Below are positions 1 to 17,372 of a stretch of DNA of 64,000 bases, one piece after another (position 1 is the stretch's first letter; every line of letters starts with the position of its first letter). The stretch is from Alphaproteobacteria bacterium. Its GTDB lineage: Bacteria > Pseudomonadota > Alphaproteobacteria > Rhizobiales > Xanthobacteraceae. The notes beneath the pieces are model-generated. The model was not told where the DNA came from, ran no database searches, and worked only from the letters and a program-made list of their open reading frames with translations. The stretch is taken from the NCBI GenBank assembly GCA_037200445.1, contig JBBCGH010000001.1, positions 2,604,001 through 2,668,000 of the forward strand. The letters are read 5' to 3'. A program made the translations under genes and the position numbers.

Positions 1-1
1 C

Positions 2-2257
<2,256 letters not shown>

Positions 2258-2265
2258 CGATCAGA

Positions 2266-2390
2266 GGGAGCGGCGAGGGCGCCGCTCCCGGTTTCCCCGC
2301 CAGCCGGCCGCAAGGCCGGCCTCGATCGAAAGGTCGGCGGGGCCGGTGACGAGACGCGTTGCCAGATGAATTTGGGCCACCATGGTGGCC
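2266..2390 (+). promoter_or_regulatory. rpoB-rpoC intercistronic hairpin and palindrome
   Basis: The 170 bp between rpoB and rpoC hold a 9-bp perfect stem (GGGAGCGGC at 2266-2274 with GCCGCTCCC at 2281-2289, 6-nt loop) and a 16-bp perfect palindrome GGCCACCATGGTGGCC at 2375-2390, with another GGGCCAC copy at 2394-2400. No U-run follows the hairpin, so it does not look like an intrinsic terminator. A processing or attenuating element is inferred; nothing here is a gene. Confidence 0.4.
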
Positions 2391-2427
2391 GAAGGGCCAC
2401 TGGAGAGGTGGCCAAGGAGACGACCGA

Positions 2428-6627
<4,200 letters not shown>

Positions 6628-6660
6628 GCCGCCTCAAGCGCGATTTCCGGCGAAAAATCA

Positions 6661-6688
6661 GGGCCGTCCTCCCGGACGGCCCTTTTTT
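6661..6688 (+). terminator. Intrinsic terminator of the rpoBC operon
   Basis: Perfect 9-bp stem GGGCCGTCC (6661-6669) / GGACGGCCC (6674-6682), 4-nt loop, followed directly by six T. It sits just after the rpoC stop codon and separates rpoBC from the rpsL promoter. Confidence 0.92.
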
Positions 6689-6830
6689 CTGCAATGCGAA
6701 GGACTATTTAGGGAAGGTTGGCCATCCCAGGCTCGGTGCCCCAAATCGCCGGGAATTGGGGTGCAGACAGGGGATGGCGAGGCCCTCCCGGAATCGTCAA
6801 AAACCCGCGTCTTTCCGGCGCTTTGCGGGC

Positions 6831-6859
6831 TTGACACTGCCGGAATCGGCCTCTACAAA
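6831..6859 (+). promoter_or_regulatory. Sigma-70-type promoter of the str operon
   Basis: TTGACA at 6831-6836 and TACAAA at 6854-6859 are separated by exactly 17 bp. The perfect -35 box and near-consensus -10 box lie in the only long gap between rpoC and rpsL. The transcript would begin near 6866, giving a leader of about 255 nt before rpsL. Confidence 0.82.
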
Positions 6860-6930
6860 CCGCGCACTTTCAGGCAGGCGGTGAGTTTCAAGCATCAATC
6901 GGCGCGCCTCGCGCCACGATGGACGAAGCT

Positions 6931-7077
6931 CAGACGCTGCCTCTGACAACCAAGTGTCAGAAACGTCTGGTGCATGATCGCGGCTTCTTTCGCCGTGGTC
7001 CTCTGTGGATGGATGAGCGCACTTCCGCTTGAGGGAAGCGGATGGCGCGCTCGTTGTTTTGGCGCGGTTTTTCCGCG
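6931..7077 (+). promoter_or_regulatory. Structured 5' leader upstream of rpsL
   Basis: No gene is credible between 6628 and 7122. The leader holds three hairpins: a two-tier stem CAGACG (6931-6936)/CGTCTG (6964-6969) enclosing CTGACA/TGTCAG; a two-tier stem GAGCGC (7015-7020)/GCGCTC (7047-7052) enclosing CCGCTT/AAGCGG, followed by GTTGTTTT; and CGCGG-TTTTT-CCGCG (7063-7077). The second looks like a weak terminator and could act as an attenuator. Function is inferred. Confidence 0.5.
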
Positions 7078-7122
7078 TCGCGATTGCGGGATGAAAGTCC
7101 CGAACGAGGGTGAAGGCAAGGC

Positions 7123-7494
7123 ATGCCGACGATCAATCAGCTGATCCGCCATCCGCGGGTGGTGCAGAAGTCGCGCAAGAAGGTGCCGGCGCTGCAGCAG
7201 AGCCCGCAGAAGCGTGGGGTTTGCACGCGCGTCTATACGACGACCCCGAAGAAGCCGAACTCGGCGCTGCGCAAGGTCGCCAAAGTGCGTCTGACCAACG
7301 GCTTCGAGGTGATCGGCTACATCCCGGGCGAGGGCCATAACCTCCAGGAGCACTCGGTGGTGATGATCCGCGGCGGTCGCGTGAAGGACCTGCCGGGCGT
7401 GCGCTACCACATCCTGCGCGGCGTGCTCGATACGCAGGGCGTGAAGAACCGCAAGCAGCGCCGGTCCAAATACGGCGCGAAGCGTCCGAAGTGA
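7123..7494 (+). CDS. rpsL: 30S ribosomal protein S12
   Basis: S12 sits in the decoding centre of the 30S subunit and influences accuracy and streptomycin response. The 123-residue product has the usual length and the near-invariant block [12 protein letters not shown] (residues 40-51) and [13 protein letters not shown]. Lys43 and Lys88, the classical positions of streptomycin-resistance substitutions, are both wild type, predicting sensitivity at this locus. First gene of the rpsL-rpsG-fusA-tuf operon, preceded by a long structured leader. Confidence 0.98.
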   Translation: MPTINQLIRHPRVVQKSRKKVPALQQSPQKRGVCTRVYTTTPKKPNSALRKVAKVRLTNGFEVIGYIPGEGHNLQEHSVVMIRGGRVKDLPGVRYHILRGVLDTQGVKNRKQRRSKYGAKRPK

Positions 7495-7513
7495 CCTGAG
7501 CGAAGCGAGGGTC

Positions 7514-7543
7514 ATCCCGGGCGAGCGAAGCGAGACCCGGGAT
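7514..7543. repeat. REP-like palindrome between rpsL and rpsG
   Basis: ATCCCGGG (7514-7521) and CCCGGGAT (7536-7543) flank GCGAGCGAAGCGAGA. The pattern CATCCCGGG-GCGAGCGAAGCGAG-CCCGGGAT resembles short palindromic repeats scattered through rhizobial genomes, and a related GCTTCGCTCG core occurs at 27130. It lies inside an essential operon without an evident terminator tail. Confidence 0.6.
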
Positions 7544-7564
7544 CGAAGAGGAACGAAGAGTTAG

Positions 7565-8050
<486 letters not shown>

Positions 8051-8069
8051 CGGCGAACAGGTAAAGATC

Positions 8070-10142
8070 ATGCCCCGCGTCCACCCCATCGAGGACTACC
8101 GCAACTTCGGCATCATGGCGCACATCGATGCCGGCAAGACCACGACGACCGAGCGGATTCTCTATTACACCGGCAAGAGCCACAAGATCGGCGAAGTGCA
8201 CGACGGCGCTGCGACCATGGATTTCATGGAGCAGGAGCAGGAGCGCGGGATCACGATCACGTCGGCCGCCACCACCGCATTCTGGAACGAGAAGCGTCTC
8301 AACATCATCGACACGCCCGGCCACGTCGACTTCACCATCGAGGTGGAGCGTTCGCTGCGCGTGCTCGACGGCGCGGTGGTCGTCCTCGACTCCAATCAGG
8401 GTGTCGAGCCGCAGACCGAGACGGTCTGGCGCCAGGGCGACAAGTACAAGGTTCCGCGCATCGTCTTCGCCAACAAGATGGACAAGATCGGCGCGGACTT
8501 CTTCCAGTGCCTCAAGGACATCGTGGACCGCCTCGGCGCGAAGCCGATCGCGATCCAGTTGCCGATCGGCGCTGAGAGCCAGTTCAAGGGTCTCGTCGAC
8601 CTCGTGCGCATGAAGGGCGTGGTGTGGGACGAGGAGACGCTCGGCGCGAAGTATCACGACGTCGATATTCCGGCCGACATGGTCGACCTGGCGAAGGAAT
8701 ATCGCGAGAAGCTGGTCGAGGCGGCCGTCGAGCTCGATGACGACGTCATGGCCGCCTGGCTCGATGGCACGATGCCCGACGAGGCGACGCTGAAGCGCCT
8801 GATCCGCAAGGCGGTGATCACCGGTGCGTTCTATCCGGTGCTGTGCGGCTCGGCCTTCAAGAACAAGGGCGTGCAGCCGCTGCTTGATGCGGTGGTCGAT
8901 TTCCTGCCGTCTCCGCGCGACGTGCCGGCGATCAAGGGCGTGGACGACAAGGGCAACGAGATCGAGCGCAAGCCGGACGACAAGGAGCCGATGTCGCTGC
9001 TCGCGTTCAAGATCATGGACGACCCGTTCGTCGGCACGATTACGTTCTGCCGCATCTACTCAGGCACGCTCTCCAGTGGCACGGGCGTCATCAACTCGAC
9101 CAAGGAACGCAAGGAGCGCATCGGCCGCATGCTGCTGATGCACGCCAACAACCGCGAGGACATCAAGGAAGCCTATGCGGGCGACATCGTCGCGCTGGCT
9201 GGTCTGAAGGAAGTGCGCACCGGCGACACGCTTTGCGATCCCGCGAAGCCCGTGATTCTGGAAAAGATGGAATTCCCGGAGCCGGTCATCGAGATTGCGA
9301 TCGAGCCGAAGTCGAAGGCGGACCAGGAGAAGCTCGGCGTCGCGCTGGCGAAGCTCGTCGCCGAGGACCCCTCGTTCCGTGTCCACACCGACCAGGAGTC
9401 GGGCCAGACCATCCTCAAGGGGATGGGCGAACTGCACCTCGACATCAAGGTCGACATCCTCAAGCGCACCTACAAGGTGGAAGCGAATATCGGCGCGCCG
9501 CAAGTCGCCTATCGCGAGAAGATCACGCGCAAGGTGACCGAGGACTACACTCACAAGAAGCAGACCGGCGGCACCGGCCAGTTCGCCGCGGTCAAGATCG
9601 TGGTCGAGCCGCTGCCCGCAGCGACGGGCTTCGAGTTCGAGAACGAGGTCGTCGGCGGCTCGGTGCCGAAGGAATACATCCCAGGCGTCGAGAAGGGGCT
9701 GGAGTCCGTGCTGGGCGCGGGCGTGCTTGCCGGCTTCCCGGTCGTCGACCTCAAGGTGACGCTGATCGACGGCAAGTATCACGAAGTGGATTCGTCGGCG
9801 CTCGCGTTCGAGATCGCGGCGCGCATGGCGCTGCGCGAGGCGCTCAAGAAGGGCGGCCCGGTGCTGCTCGAGCCGATCATGAAGGTCGAGGTGGTGACGC
9901 CGGAGGACTACACCGGTTCTGTCATCGGCGACCTCAACTCGCGGCGCGGCCAGATCCAGGGCCAGGACATGCGCGGCAACGCCAACGTCGTCACCGCGAT
10001 GGTGCCGCTGCAGAACATGTTCGGCTACGTCTCGAACCTGCGCTCGATGAGCCAAGGCCGCGCGACGTTCACCATGCAATTCGACCACTACGCGGAAGTC
10101 CCGCGTGCGGTCGCGGAAGAAATCCAGGCTAAGTTCGCCTGA
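8070..10142 (+). CDS. fusA: Elongation factor G
   Basis: Translocation GTPase that moves tRNA and mRNA through the ribosome and, with RRF, recycles it. The 690-residue product has P-loop [11 protein letters not shown] (17-27), switch [10 protein letters not shown] and the NKMD guanine-specificity motif, followed by the domain II-V region ending in the EF-G C-terminal fold ([16 protein letters not shown]). Length is standard. It sits between rpsG and tuf, the usual str-operon order, 38 bp ahead of tuf. Confidence 0.98.
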   Translation: MPRVHPIEDYRNFGIMAHIDAGKTTTTERILYYTGKSHKIGEVHDGAATMDFMEQEQERGITITSAATTAFWNEKRLNIIDTPGHVDFTIEVERSLRVLDGAVVVLDSNQGVEPQTETVWRQGDKYKVPRIVFANKMDKIGADFFQCLKDIVDRLGAKPIAIQLPIGAESQFKGLVDLVRMKGVVWDEETLGAKYHDVDIPADMVDLAKEYREKLVEAAVELDDDVMAAWLDGTMPDEATLKRLIRKAVITGAFYPVLCGSAFKNKGVQPLLDAVVDFLPSPRDVPAIKGVDDKGNEIERKPDDKEPMSLLAFKIMDDPFVGTITFCRIYSGTLSSGTGVINSTKERKERIGRMLLMHANNREDIKEAYAGDIVALAGLKEVRTGDTLCDPAKPVILEKMEFPEPVIEIAIEPKSKADQEKLGVALAKLVAEDPSFRVHTDQESGQTILKGMGELHLDIKVDILKRTYKVEANIGAPQVAYREKITRKVTEDYTHKKQTGGTGQFAAVKIVVEPLPAATGFEFENEVVGGSVPKEYIPGVEKGLESVLGAGVLAGFPVVDLKVTLIDGKYHEVDSSALAFEIAARMALREALKKGGPVLLEPIMKVEVVTPEDYTGSVIGDLNSRRGQIQGQDMRGNANVVTAMVPLQNMFGYVSNLRSMSQGRATFTMQFDHYAEVPRAVAEEIQAKFA

Positions 10143-10180
10143 GCAACTGAAGAGTAAGTTAGAGACCAACGGAGACCGTC

Positions 10181-11371
<1,191 letters not shown>

Positions 11372-11382
11372 GGGCGAGTAGC

Positions 11383-11412
11383 GAGTGGCGAGTGGTTTTC
11401 CATTCGCCACTC
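11383..11412. repeat. Inverted repeat between tuf and rpsJ
   Basis: GAGTGGCGA (11383-11391) pairs perfectly with TCGCCACTC (11404-11412) across 12 nt, and the flanks GCGAGTGG / CCATTCGC extend the symmetry imperfectly. There is no U-run, so read-through into the S10 genes is expected. It could be a small dispersed palindrome or an mRNA stabiliser. Confidence 0.5.
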
Positions 11413-11463
11413 ACCATTCGCCGGCATGAGCCGAGCGGTTTGATCGAGAAAGAGACACTGACA

Positions 11464-11772
11464 ATGAACGGCCAGAACATCCGCATCCGGCTCAAGGCGT
11501 TCGACCACCGCATCCTCGATACGTCGACGCGCGAAATCGTCTCGACGGCGAAGCGCACCGGCGCGCAGGTACGGGGCCCCATCCCGCTGCCGACCAAGAT
11601 CGAGAAGTTCACGGTCAACCGTTCGCCGCACGTGGACAAAAAGAGCCGCGAGCAGTTTGAGATGCGCACGCACAAGCGCCTGCTCGATATCGTCGACCCG
11701 ACACCGCAGACGGTGGACGCGCTGATGAAGCTCGATCTTGCCGCCGGCGTCGATGTCGAGATCAAGCTCTGA
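11464..11772 (+). CDS. rpsJ: 30S ribosomal protein S10
   Basis: S10 packs into the 30S head and also serves as NusE in antitermination complexes with NusB. The product is 102 residues starting [19 protein letters not shown], the standard alphaproteobacterial form, and contains [32 protein letters not shown] at 11464 is chosen because the preceding open frame is only antisense-like read-through from tuf. First gene of the S10 cluster. Confidence 0.97.
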   Translation: MNGQNIRIRLKAFDHRILDTSTREIVSTAKRTGAQVRGPIPLPTKIEKFTVNRSPHVDKKSREQFEMRTHKRLLDIVDPTPQTVDALMKLDLAAGVDVEIKL

Positions 11773-11801
11773 GCCGTATCGAGGAATTGAGGATCAACGC
11801 A

Positions 11802-12518
11802 ATGCGTTCCGGTGTGATCGCACAAAAGGTCGGGATGACCAGGGTGTTTACCGATGCCGGCCTGCACGTGCCGGTGACGGTGCTGCGCCTTGCCAACTGC
11901 CAGGTCGTCGCCCACCGCACCAAGGACAAGAACGGCTACGTCGCGCTGCAGCTCGGCTCCGGCACCCGCAAGGTGAAGAACGTCACCAAGGCGGAACGCG
12001 GCAACTTCGCGCTCGCCAAGGTCGAGCCGAAACGCGAGGTGGCCGAGTTCCGCGTCAGCGAGGACGCGCTGATCCCGGTCGGCGCGGAGATCACGGCCGA
12101 TCATTTCGTGCCCGGCCAGTATGTGGATGTGACCGGCACCTCGATCGGCAAGGGCTATGCGGGCGGCATGAAGCGCTGGAATTTCGGCGGCCTGCGGGCC
12201 TCGCACGGCGTGTCGGTCTCGCATCGCTCGATCGGCTCGACCGGCGGCCGTCAGGACCCGGGCAAGACCTTCAAGAACAAGAAGATGCCGGGCCAGCTCG
12301 GTGGCGAGCGCGTCACCACGCTCAATGTGAAGGTCGTGCAGACCGACGTGGAACGCGGCCTGATCCTGATTGAAGGCGCGGTGCCGGGCGCGAAAGGCGG
12401 CTGGATCACCGTGCGCGACGCCGTGAAGAAGACGCCGCCGAAGGACCTGCCGAAGCCTGGCAAGTTCCGTCAGGCGTCCGAGGCCGCAGCGGCCCCGGCG
12501 CAAGAAGGGGGCGCGTGA
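11802..12518 (+). CDS. rplC: 50S ribosomal protein L3
   Basis: L3 binds 23S rRNA near the peptidyl-transferase centre and starts 50S assembly. The 238-residue product begins [16 protein letters not shown] and holds the Gln/Gly-rich loop [20 protein letters not shown]. It is longer than the 209-residue E. coli protein because of a C-terminal tail typical of alphaproteobacteria, ending in [14 protein letters not shown] at 11802 with GAGG 9 nt upstream is preferred to the TTG at 11787. The stop overlaps the rplD start by one base. Confidence 0.97.
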   Translation: MRSGVIAQKVGMTRVFTDAGLHVPVTVLRLANCQVVAHRTKDKNGYVALQLGSGTRKVKNVTKAERGNFALAKVEPKREVAEFRVSEDALIPVGAEITADHFVPGQYVDVTGTSIGKGYAGGMKRWNFGGLRASHGVSVSHRSIGSTGGRQDPGKTFKNKKMPGQLGGERVTTLNVKVVQTDVERGLILIEGAVPGAKGGWITVRDAVKKTPPKDLPKPGKFRQASEAAAAPAQEGGA

Positions 12519-13138
12519 TGGATCTCAAGGTCACCACCCTCGACGGCAAGGAAGCGGGCTCGGTTTCGCTCAACAAGGACATCTTCGGTCTTGAGCCGCG
12601 CACCGACCTGATCCAGCGCTGCATCGTCTGGCAGCTTGCCAAGCGCCGCGCCGGCACGCACGACGTGAAGAACCGCGCCGAAATCTGGCGCACCGGCAAG
12701 AAGATGTACGCGCAGAAGGGCACCGGCGGCGCCCGCCACGGCTCGGCGCGGGTCAATCTGTTCCGCGGCGGCGGCCGTTCGTTCGGTCCCACTCCGCGCG
12801 ACCATTCGATCGGTCTGCCGAAGAAGGTGCGCGCGCTCGCGCTGCGTCACGCGCTCTCGGCCAAGGCGAAGGATGGCGGCATCGTGGTGCTCGCCGATCT
12901 GGCCGCCAAGGACGCCAAGACCAAGGTGCTCTCCGCGCAGTTCGAGAAGCTCGGGCTGGCGAATGCGCTGATCGTCGGCGGGACCGAGATCGACGAGAAC
13001 TTCGGCCGTGCGACGCGCAACATCCCGAACATCGATGTGCTGCCGGTGCAGGGCATCAACGTGTACGACATCCTGCGGCGGCAGACGCTGGTGCTGACCA
13101 AGGCCGCGGTGGAAGCTCTGGAGGCGCGGTTCAAATGA
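12518..13138 (+). CDS. rplD: 50S ribosomal protein L4
   Basis: L4 lines the peptide exit tunnel and, in gammaproteobacteria, also regulates its own operon. The 206-residue product starts [16 protein letters not shown] and has the conserved loop [24 protein letters not shown] in its middle (split here by the tunnel-facing extension). ATG at 12518 shares its A with the rplC stop, with AAGAAGGGGG just upstream; the stop overlaps the rplW start by 4 nt (ATGA). Confidence 0.97.
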   Translation: MDLKVTTLDGKEAGSVSLNKDIFGLEPRTDLIQRCIVWQLAKRRAGTHDVKNRAEIWRTGKKMYAQKGTGGARHGSARVNLFRGGGRSFGPTPRDHSIGLPKKVRALALRHALSAKAKDGGIVVLADLAAKDAKTKVLSAQFEKLGLANALIVGGTEIDENFGRATRNIPNIDVLPVQGINVYDILRRQTLVLTKAAVEALEARFK

Positions 13139-13437
13139 GTGTGCCGAACGATCCGCGCCTTTACGACGTCATCATCGCTCCGGTGATCACCGAGAAGTCG
13201 ACGATGGCCTCCGAGCGCAATCAGGTGATCTTCAAGGTCGCGCCCACGGCGACCAAGCCGCAGATCAAGGAAGCGGTCGAGAAGCTGTTCGACGTGAAGG
13301 TGAAGGCGGTCAATACGCTGGTGCGCAAGGGCAAGTTCAAGGCGTTCCGCGGCCGGCCCGGCATGCAGTCGGACCTCAAGAAAGCGATCGTGACCCTCGA
13401 AGAGGGCCACCGCATCGACGTGACGACCGGGCTGTAA
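13135..13437 (+). CDS. rplW: 50S ribosomal protein L23
   Basis: L23 sits at the tunnel exit and docks trigger factor and SRP. The 100-residue product has the expected size; [19 protein letters not shown] and the [13 protein letters not shown] segment match the family. The ATGA overlap with rplD indicates translational coupling. rplB follows after 10 bp. Confidence 0.97.
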   Translation: MSVPNDPRLYDVIIAPVITEKSTMASERNQVIFKVAPTATKPQIKEAVEKLFDVKVKAVNTLVRKGKFKAFRGRPGMQSDLKKAIVTLEEGHRIDVTTGL

Positions 13438-13447
13438 GGAAAGGCAC

Positions 13448-14284
13448 ATGGCGCTCAGGACTTACAACCCGACCACGCCGAGCCAGCGCCAGCTGGTGCT
13501 CGTCGATCGTGCGGGTCTCTACAAGGGCAAGCCGCTCAAGGAACTGACCGAAGGACGCAACGCGACCGGCGGACGCAACAACAACGGCCGCATCACGGTG
13601 CGTTTCCGCGGCGGCGGCCACAAGCAGACCTACCGCCGGGTCGACTTCAAGCGCCGCAAGTTCGACGTGAACGCGAAGGTCGAGCGGCTCGAGTACGATC
13701 CGTACCGCACCGGCTTCATCGCGCTCCTGAAATACGACGACGGCGAGCTGTCCTACATCCTTGCGCCGCAGCGCCTCGCGGTCGGCGACACCGTGGTGTC
13801 GGGCGAGCATGTCGACGTGAAGCCGGGCAATGCGATGCCGATGGCGAACATGCCGGTCGGCACCATCGTGCACAACATCGAGTTCAAGCTCGGCAAGGGC
13901 GGGCAGCTCGCGCGCTCCGCCGGTACCTACGCGCAGATCGTCGGGCGCGACCAGGAATACGTGATCCTGCGGCTCAATTCCGGCGAGCAGCGCTTGGTGC
14001 TCGGCAAGTGCCTTGCGACTGTCGGCGCGGTGTCGAACCCCGATCACATGAACATCTCGATCGGCAAGGCGGGCCGCAAGCGCTGGATGGGCCGCCGTCC
14101 GCATAACCGCGGCGTCTCGATGAACCCGGTCGATCATCCGCTTGGCGGCGGCGAAGGCCGTAGCTCGGGCGGGCGCCATCCGGTGACCCCGTGGGGCAAG
14201 CCGACCAAAGGCAAGAAGACGCGCAGCAACAAGCGCACCCAGAAATTCATCGTGGCGAGCCGCCACGTCCGCAAGAAGAAGTAA
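13448..14284 (+). CDS. rplB: 50S ribosomal protein L2
   Basis: L2 is needed for subunit association and peptidyl-transferase activity. The 278-residue product has the N-terminal RNA-binding domain ([19 protein letters not shown]), and the near-universal C-terminal segment around residues 215-240 ([31 protein letters not shown]), where the conserved histidine of the GGGEG loop region is kept. Length is normal. Separated by 10 bp from rplW and 12 bp from rpsS. Confidence 0.98.
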   Translation: MALRTYNPTTPSQRQLVLVDRAGLYKGKPLKELTEGRNATGGRNNNGRITVRFRGGGHKQTYRRVDFKRRKFDVNAKVERLEYDPYRTGFIALLKYDDGELSYILAPQRLAVGDTVVSGEHVDVKPGNAMPMANMPVGTIVHNIEFKLGKGGQLARSAGTYAQIVGRDQEYVILRLNSGEQRLVLGKCLATVGAVSNPDHMNISIGKAGRKRWMGRRPHNRGVSMNPVDHPLGGGEGRSSGGRHPVTPWGKPTKGKKTRSNKRTQKFIVASRHVRKKK

Positions 14285-14296
14285 GGGCCACGCACC

Positions 14297-14620
14297 ATGA
14301 CGCGTTCGGTTTGGAAAGGTCCGTTCGTCGACGGCTATCTGCTCAAGAAGGCGGAAGCCGCGCGCGCATCGAGCCGGCACGAGATGATCAGGATCTGGAG
14401 CCGCCGCTCGACGATCCTGCCGCAGTTCGTCGGATTGCTGTTCGGCGTCTACAACGGCCACAAGCACATTCCGGTGCAGGTGACCGAGGAGATGGTGGGC
14501 CACAAGTTCGGCGAGTTCGCGCCGACGCGCACGTTTTACGGCCATTCGTCGGACCGCAAGGCGAAGCGTGCTCCGGGCGCGCCGGCAGCGCCGGCGGCCG
14601 CGCCCGCCGCATCGAGCTAG
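14297..14620 (+). CDS. rpsS: 30S ribosomal protein S19 with Ala/Pro-rich tail
   Basis: S19 binds 16S rRNA in the 30S head with S13. Residues 1-91 match the family ([53 protein letters not shown]). The protein continues for about 16 further residues ([16 protein letters not shown]), whereas S19 normally ends near residue 92. The tail is low-complexity and its role, if any, is unknown. rplV follows after 18 bp. Confidence 0.96.
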   Translation: MTRSVWKGPFVDGYLLKKAEAARASSRHEMIRIWSRRSTILPQFVGLLFGVYNGHKHIPVQVTEEMVGHKFGEFAPTRTFYGHSSDRKAKRAPGAPAAPAAAPAASS

Positions 14621-14638
14621 TTGAGGAACGCGAAAGCG

Positions 14639-15031
14639 ATGAGCAAGAAAGCGCACGAGCGCAGCCTCGGCGAGAACGAGGCCCAGGCGGTGGCCCGGAT
14701 GCTCCGGGTGAGCCCGCAGAAGCTCAATCTTGTCGCGGGCCTGATCCGCGGCAAGAAGGTGGCGGCGGCACTCGCGGATCTCGAGTTCTCGCGCAAACGC
14801 ATCGCCAAGGACGTGCGCAAGTGCCTGCAGTCGGCGATTGCGAACGCGGAAAACAATCACGAGCTCGACATCGACGATCTCGTCGTTGCCGAGGCGCACG
14901 TCGGCAAGGCACTGGTGCTCAAGCGTTTCTCGCCGCGCGGGCGCGGACGCATGGGTCGGATCATGAAGCCGTTCTCCCACCTCACCATCGTGGTGCGTGA
15001 GGTCGAGGAAGCGGCTGCGGCAAAGGCATAA
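14639..15031 (+). CDS. rplV: 50S ribosomal protein L22
   Basis: L22 contacts all 23S rRNA domains and extends a hairpin into the exit tunnel, the site of some macrolide-resistance mutations. The 130-residue product has [20 protein letters not shown] and the tunnel loop region [20 protein letters not shown]. It is longer than E. coli L22 by an N-terminal stretch ([20 protein letters not shown]) common in this order. ATG 14639 with GAGGA 11 nt upstream is preferred to the in-frame TTG at 14621. Confidence 0.96.
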   Translation: MSKKAHERSLGENEAQAVARMLRVSPQKLNLVAGLIRGKKVAAALADLEFSRKRIAKDVRKCLQSAIANAENNHELDIDDLVVAEAHVGKALVLKRFSPRGRGRMGRIMKPFSHLTIVVREVEEAAAAKA

Positions 15032-15041
15032 CGAGGACGCA

Positions 15042-15740
15042 ATGGGTCAGAAGGTCAATCCGATCGGGCTGCGTCTCGGCATCAACCGGACGTGGGATTC
15101 GCGCTGGTACTCGGGCAAGGGCGACTACGGCAAGCTGCTGCACGAGGACATGAAGATCCGCGAGGACCTATCCGAGGCGCTGAAGCAGGCCGCGGTCTCG
15201 AAGATCGTGATCGAGCGCCCGCACAAGAAGTGTCGTGTGACGATCCATTCGGCGCGGCCGGGTGTGGTGATCGGCAAGAAGGGCGCCGACATCGAGAAGC
15301 TGCGCAAGATGGTTGCGAAGCTCACCGACTCGGACGTCGTCATCAATATCGTCGAGATCCGGAAGCCCGAGCTTGATGCGCAGCTCGTCGCAGAATCGAT
15401 CGCCCAGCAGCTCGAGCGCCGCGTCGCGTTCCGGCGCGCCATGAAGCGCGCCGTTCAGTCGGCCATGCGGCTCGGCGCGGAGGGTATCCGCATCAATTGC
15501 TCGGGGCGCCTCGGCGGCGCCGAGATCGCGCGCATGGAGTGGTATCGCGAAGGCCGCGTGCCGCTGCACACGCTGCGCGCCGACGTCGACTTCGGCGTCG
15601 CGACCGCTTTCACCACGTACGGCACCTGCGGCGTCAAGGTCTGGATCTTCAAAGGCGAGATCATGGAGCACGACCCGATGGCGCAGGACAAGAAGATGGC
15701 CGAGGGCGAGGCGGGCCGTCCGCGCCGCGACGCGGCCTAA
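15042..15740 (+). CDS. rpsC: 30S ribosomal protein S3
   Basis: S3 lies at the mRNA entry channel and contributes helicase activity. The 232-residue product starts [16 protein letters not shown], contains the KH-type motif [17 protein letters not shown] around residues 70-90 and the C-terminal domain [22 protein letters not shown] 15042 gives the canonical N-terminus; the in-frame start at 14997 lies inside rplV. Ten bp separate it from rplV, 29 bp from rplP. Confidence 0.97.
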   Translation: MGQKVNPIGLRLGINRTWDSRWYSGKGDYGKLLHEDMKIREDLSEALKQAAVSKIVIERPHKKCRVTIHSARPGVVIGKKGADIEKLRKMVAKLTDSDVVINIVEIRKPELDAQLVAESIAQQLERRVAFRRAMKRAVQSAMRLGAEGIRINCSGRLGGAEIARMEWYREGRVPLHTLRADVDFGVATAFTTYGTCGVKVWIFKGEIMEHDPMAQDKKMAEGEAGRPRRDAA

Positions 15741-15769
15741 CCGGGACCGGATAACAAAGACAGTCAGTC

Positions 15770-16183
15770 ATGCTGCAACCGATCAAAACCAAGTTCCGCA
15801 AGGCGCACAAAGGCCGCATCCACGGCCAGGCGACCTCCGGACAGAATCTCGCCTTCGGCGAATACGGCCTCAAGGCGATGGAGCCGGAGCGTGTCACCGC
15901 GCGCCAGATCGAGGCGGCGCGGCGCGCTCTTACGCGTCACATGAAGCGCGCGGGCCGGGTCTGGATCCGGGTGTTTCCGGACGTGCCGGTCACCAAGAAG
16001 CCGCTCGAGGTCCGCATGGGCTCCGGCAAGGGCGGTATCGAGTTGTGGGTCACGCGGGTCAAGCCGGGTCGCATCCTGTTCGAGGTGGACGGCATTCCGG
16101 TCCAGCTCGCCAAGGAAGCCCTCGCGCTTGCCGCCGCGAAGCTTCCGATCAGGACGCGCTTCGTCCAGCGCATCGTGGAGTAG
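15770..16183 (+). CDS. rplP: 50S ribosomal protein L16
   Basis: L16 organises the A-site region of the 50S subunit. The 137-residue product has the standard length and the conserved [17 protein letters not shown] start, [20 protein letters not shown] and the [12 protein letters not shown] loop, which includes the hydroxylated-arginine environment known in E. coli. Followed 4 bp later by rpmC. Confidence 0.97.
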   Translation: MLQPIKTKFRKAHKGRIHGQATSGQNLAFGEYGLKAMEPERVTARQIEAARRALTRHMKRAGRVWIRVFPDVPVTKKPLEVRMGSGKGGIELWVTRVKPGRILFEVDGIPVQLAKEALALAAAKLPIRTRFVQRIVE

Positions 16184-16187
16184 AGAG

Positions 16188-16391
16188 ATGAAGGCCGACG
16201 ATGCGCGGGCGATGACGCCCGACCAGCTTTCCGACGAGCTGATGAAGCTCAAGAAGGAGCAGTTCAATCTGCGCTTTCAGCGCGCGACCGGACAGCTCGA
16301 GAACACCGGGCGTGTGCGCATCGTGCGTCGCGACATCGCGCGCATCAAGACCATCGCGGCGCAGAAGCGCGGCGCCGAAAAGTCGAAGTAG
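16188..16391 (+). CDS. rpmC: 50S ribosomal protein L29
   Basis: Small two-helix protein beside the tunnel exit. The 67-residue product [20 protein letters not shown] with [20 protein letters not shown] and [14 protein letters not shown] is a typical L29. ATG 16188 lies 4 bp after the rplP stop, with AGAGAG upstream; longer in-frame starts fall inside rplP and are rejected. Confidence 0.96.
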   Translation: MKADDARAMTPDQLSDELMKLKKEQFNLRFQRATGQLENTGRVRIVRRDIARIKTIAAQKRGAEKSK

Positions 16392-16403
16392 GAGATTTGT
16401 GAA

Positions 16404-16652
16404 ATGCCGAAACGGATGCTGCAGGGCACCGTGGTGAGCGACAAGCAGGACAAGACCGTCGTTGTCCGCGTCGAGCGCCGTTTTACGCACCCGGTCCTGA
16501 AGAAGACCGTGCGGCGTTCCAAGAAGTATCACGCGCACGACGAGAAGAACGAGTTCTCGATCGGCGACATCGTTTGGCTGGAAGAGCACCGGCCGATTTC
16601 GAAGCTCAAGCGCTGGGCCGTGGTCCGGGGCGAGAAGCGGGCAAAAGTGTAA
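16404..16652 (+). CDS. rpsQ: 30S ribosomal protein S17
   Basis: OB-fold primary binding protein of the 16S 5' domain. The 82-residue product [20 protein letters not shown], with [20 protein letters not shown] and [18 protein letters not shown], matches the family in sequence and length. It sits between rpmC (12 bp) and rplN (37 bp). Confidence 0.97.
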   Translation: MPKRMLQGTVVSDKQDKTVVVRVERRFTHPVLKKTVRRSKKYHAHDEKNEFSIGDIVWLEEHRPISKLKRWAVVRGEKRAKV

Positions 16653-16689
16653 CGCGCGAAGCGCATAAGAAAGAGGAAGAGGTGCATCG

Positions 16690-17058
16690 ATGATCCAGAT
16701 GCAGACCAACCTCGACGTGGCGGATAATTCCGGCGCGCGTCGCGTCATGTGCATCAAGGTGCTAGGCGGGTCCAAACGGAAATACGCGACGATCGGCGAC
16801 GTCATCGTCGTATCGATCAAGGAGGCCGCGCCGCGCGGCCGCGTCAAGAAAGGCGAGGTGATGAAGGCCGTGGTGGTGCGCATCCGCAAGGATATCAAGC
16901 GCCCGGACGGCTCGGTCATCCGCTTCGACAACAACGCGGCCGTGCTGATCAATCCGCAGATGGAGCCGGTCGGCACGCGCATCTTCGGGCCGGTGCCGCG
17001 CGAGCTGCGCGCCAAAAACCACATGAAGATCATCTCGCTTGCGCCGGAGGTGCTGTGA
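16690..17058 (+). CDS. rplN: 50S ribosomal protein L14
   Basis: L14 is at the subunit interface and is the docking site of the silencing factor RsfS. The 122-residue product begins [20 protein letters not shown] and ends [19 protein letters not shown], the standard form. Its stop shares one base with the rplX start. Confidence 0.98.
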   Translation: MIQMQTNLDVADNSGARRVMCIKVLGGSKRKYATIGDVIVVSIKEAAPRGRVKKGEVMKAVVVRIRKDIKRPDGSVIRFDNNAAVLINPQMEPVGTRIFGPVPRELRAKNHMKIISLAPEVL

Positions 17059-17372
17059 TGGCGGCGAAGATCCGCAAGGGCGACAAGGTCGTGGTGCTGA
17101 CCGGCCGCGACAAGGGCCGTAGCGGCGAGGTGATCGAGGTGCGCCCGGCCGACGACCGCGCACTGGTGCGCGGCATTCACATGGTCAAGCGCCACCAGAA
17201 GCAGAGCGCGACGCAGGAAGGCGGCATCGTCTCCAAGGAGGCGTCGGTGCATCTGTCCAACCTGGCGCTCGCCGATCCGAAGGACGGCAAGCCGACGCGT
17301 GTGGGATTCAAGATCGTAGGCGACCGGAAGGTGCGTTTCGCCAAGCGGTCGGGAGTTGAGATCGATGGCTGA
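17058..17372 (+). CDS. rplX: 50S ribosomal protein L24
   Basis: L24 initiates 50S assembly with a KOW fold. The 104-residue product starts [20 protein letters not shown], the KOW motif, and ends [12 protein letters not shown] 17058 overlaps the rplN stop by one base and the reading frame overlaps the rplE start by 8 nt (17365-17372), consistent with coupled translation. Confidence 0.97.
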   Translation: MAAKIRKGDKVVVLTGRDKGRSGEVIEVRPADDRALVRGIHMVKRHQKQSATQEGGIVSKEASVHLSNLALADPKDGKPTRVGFKIVGDRKVRFAKRSGVEIDG

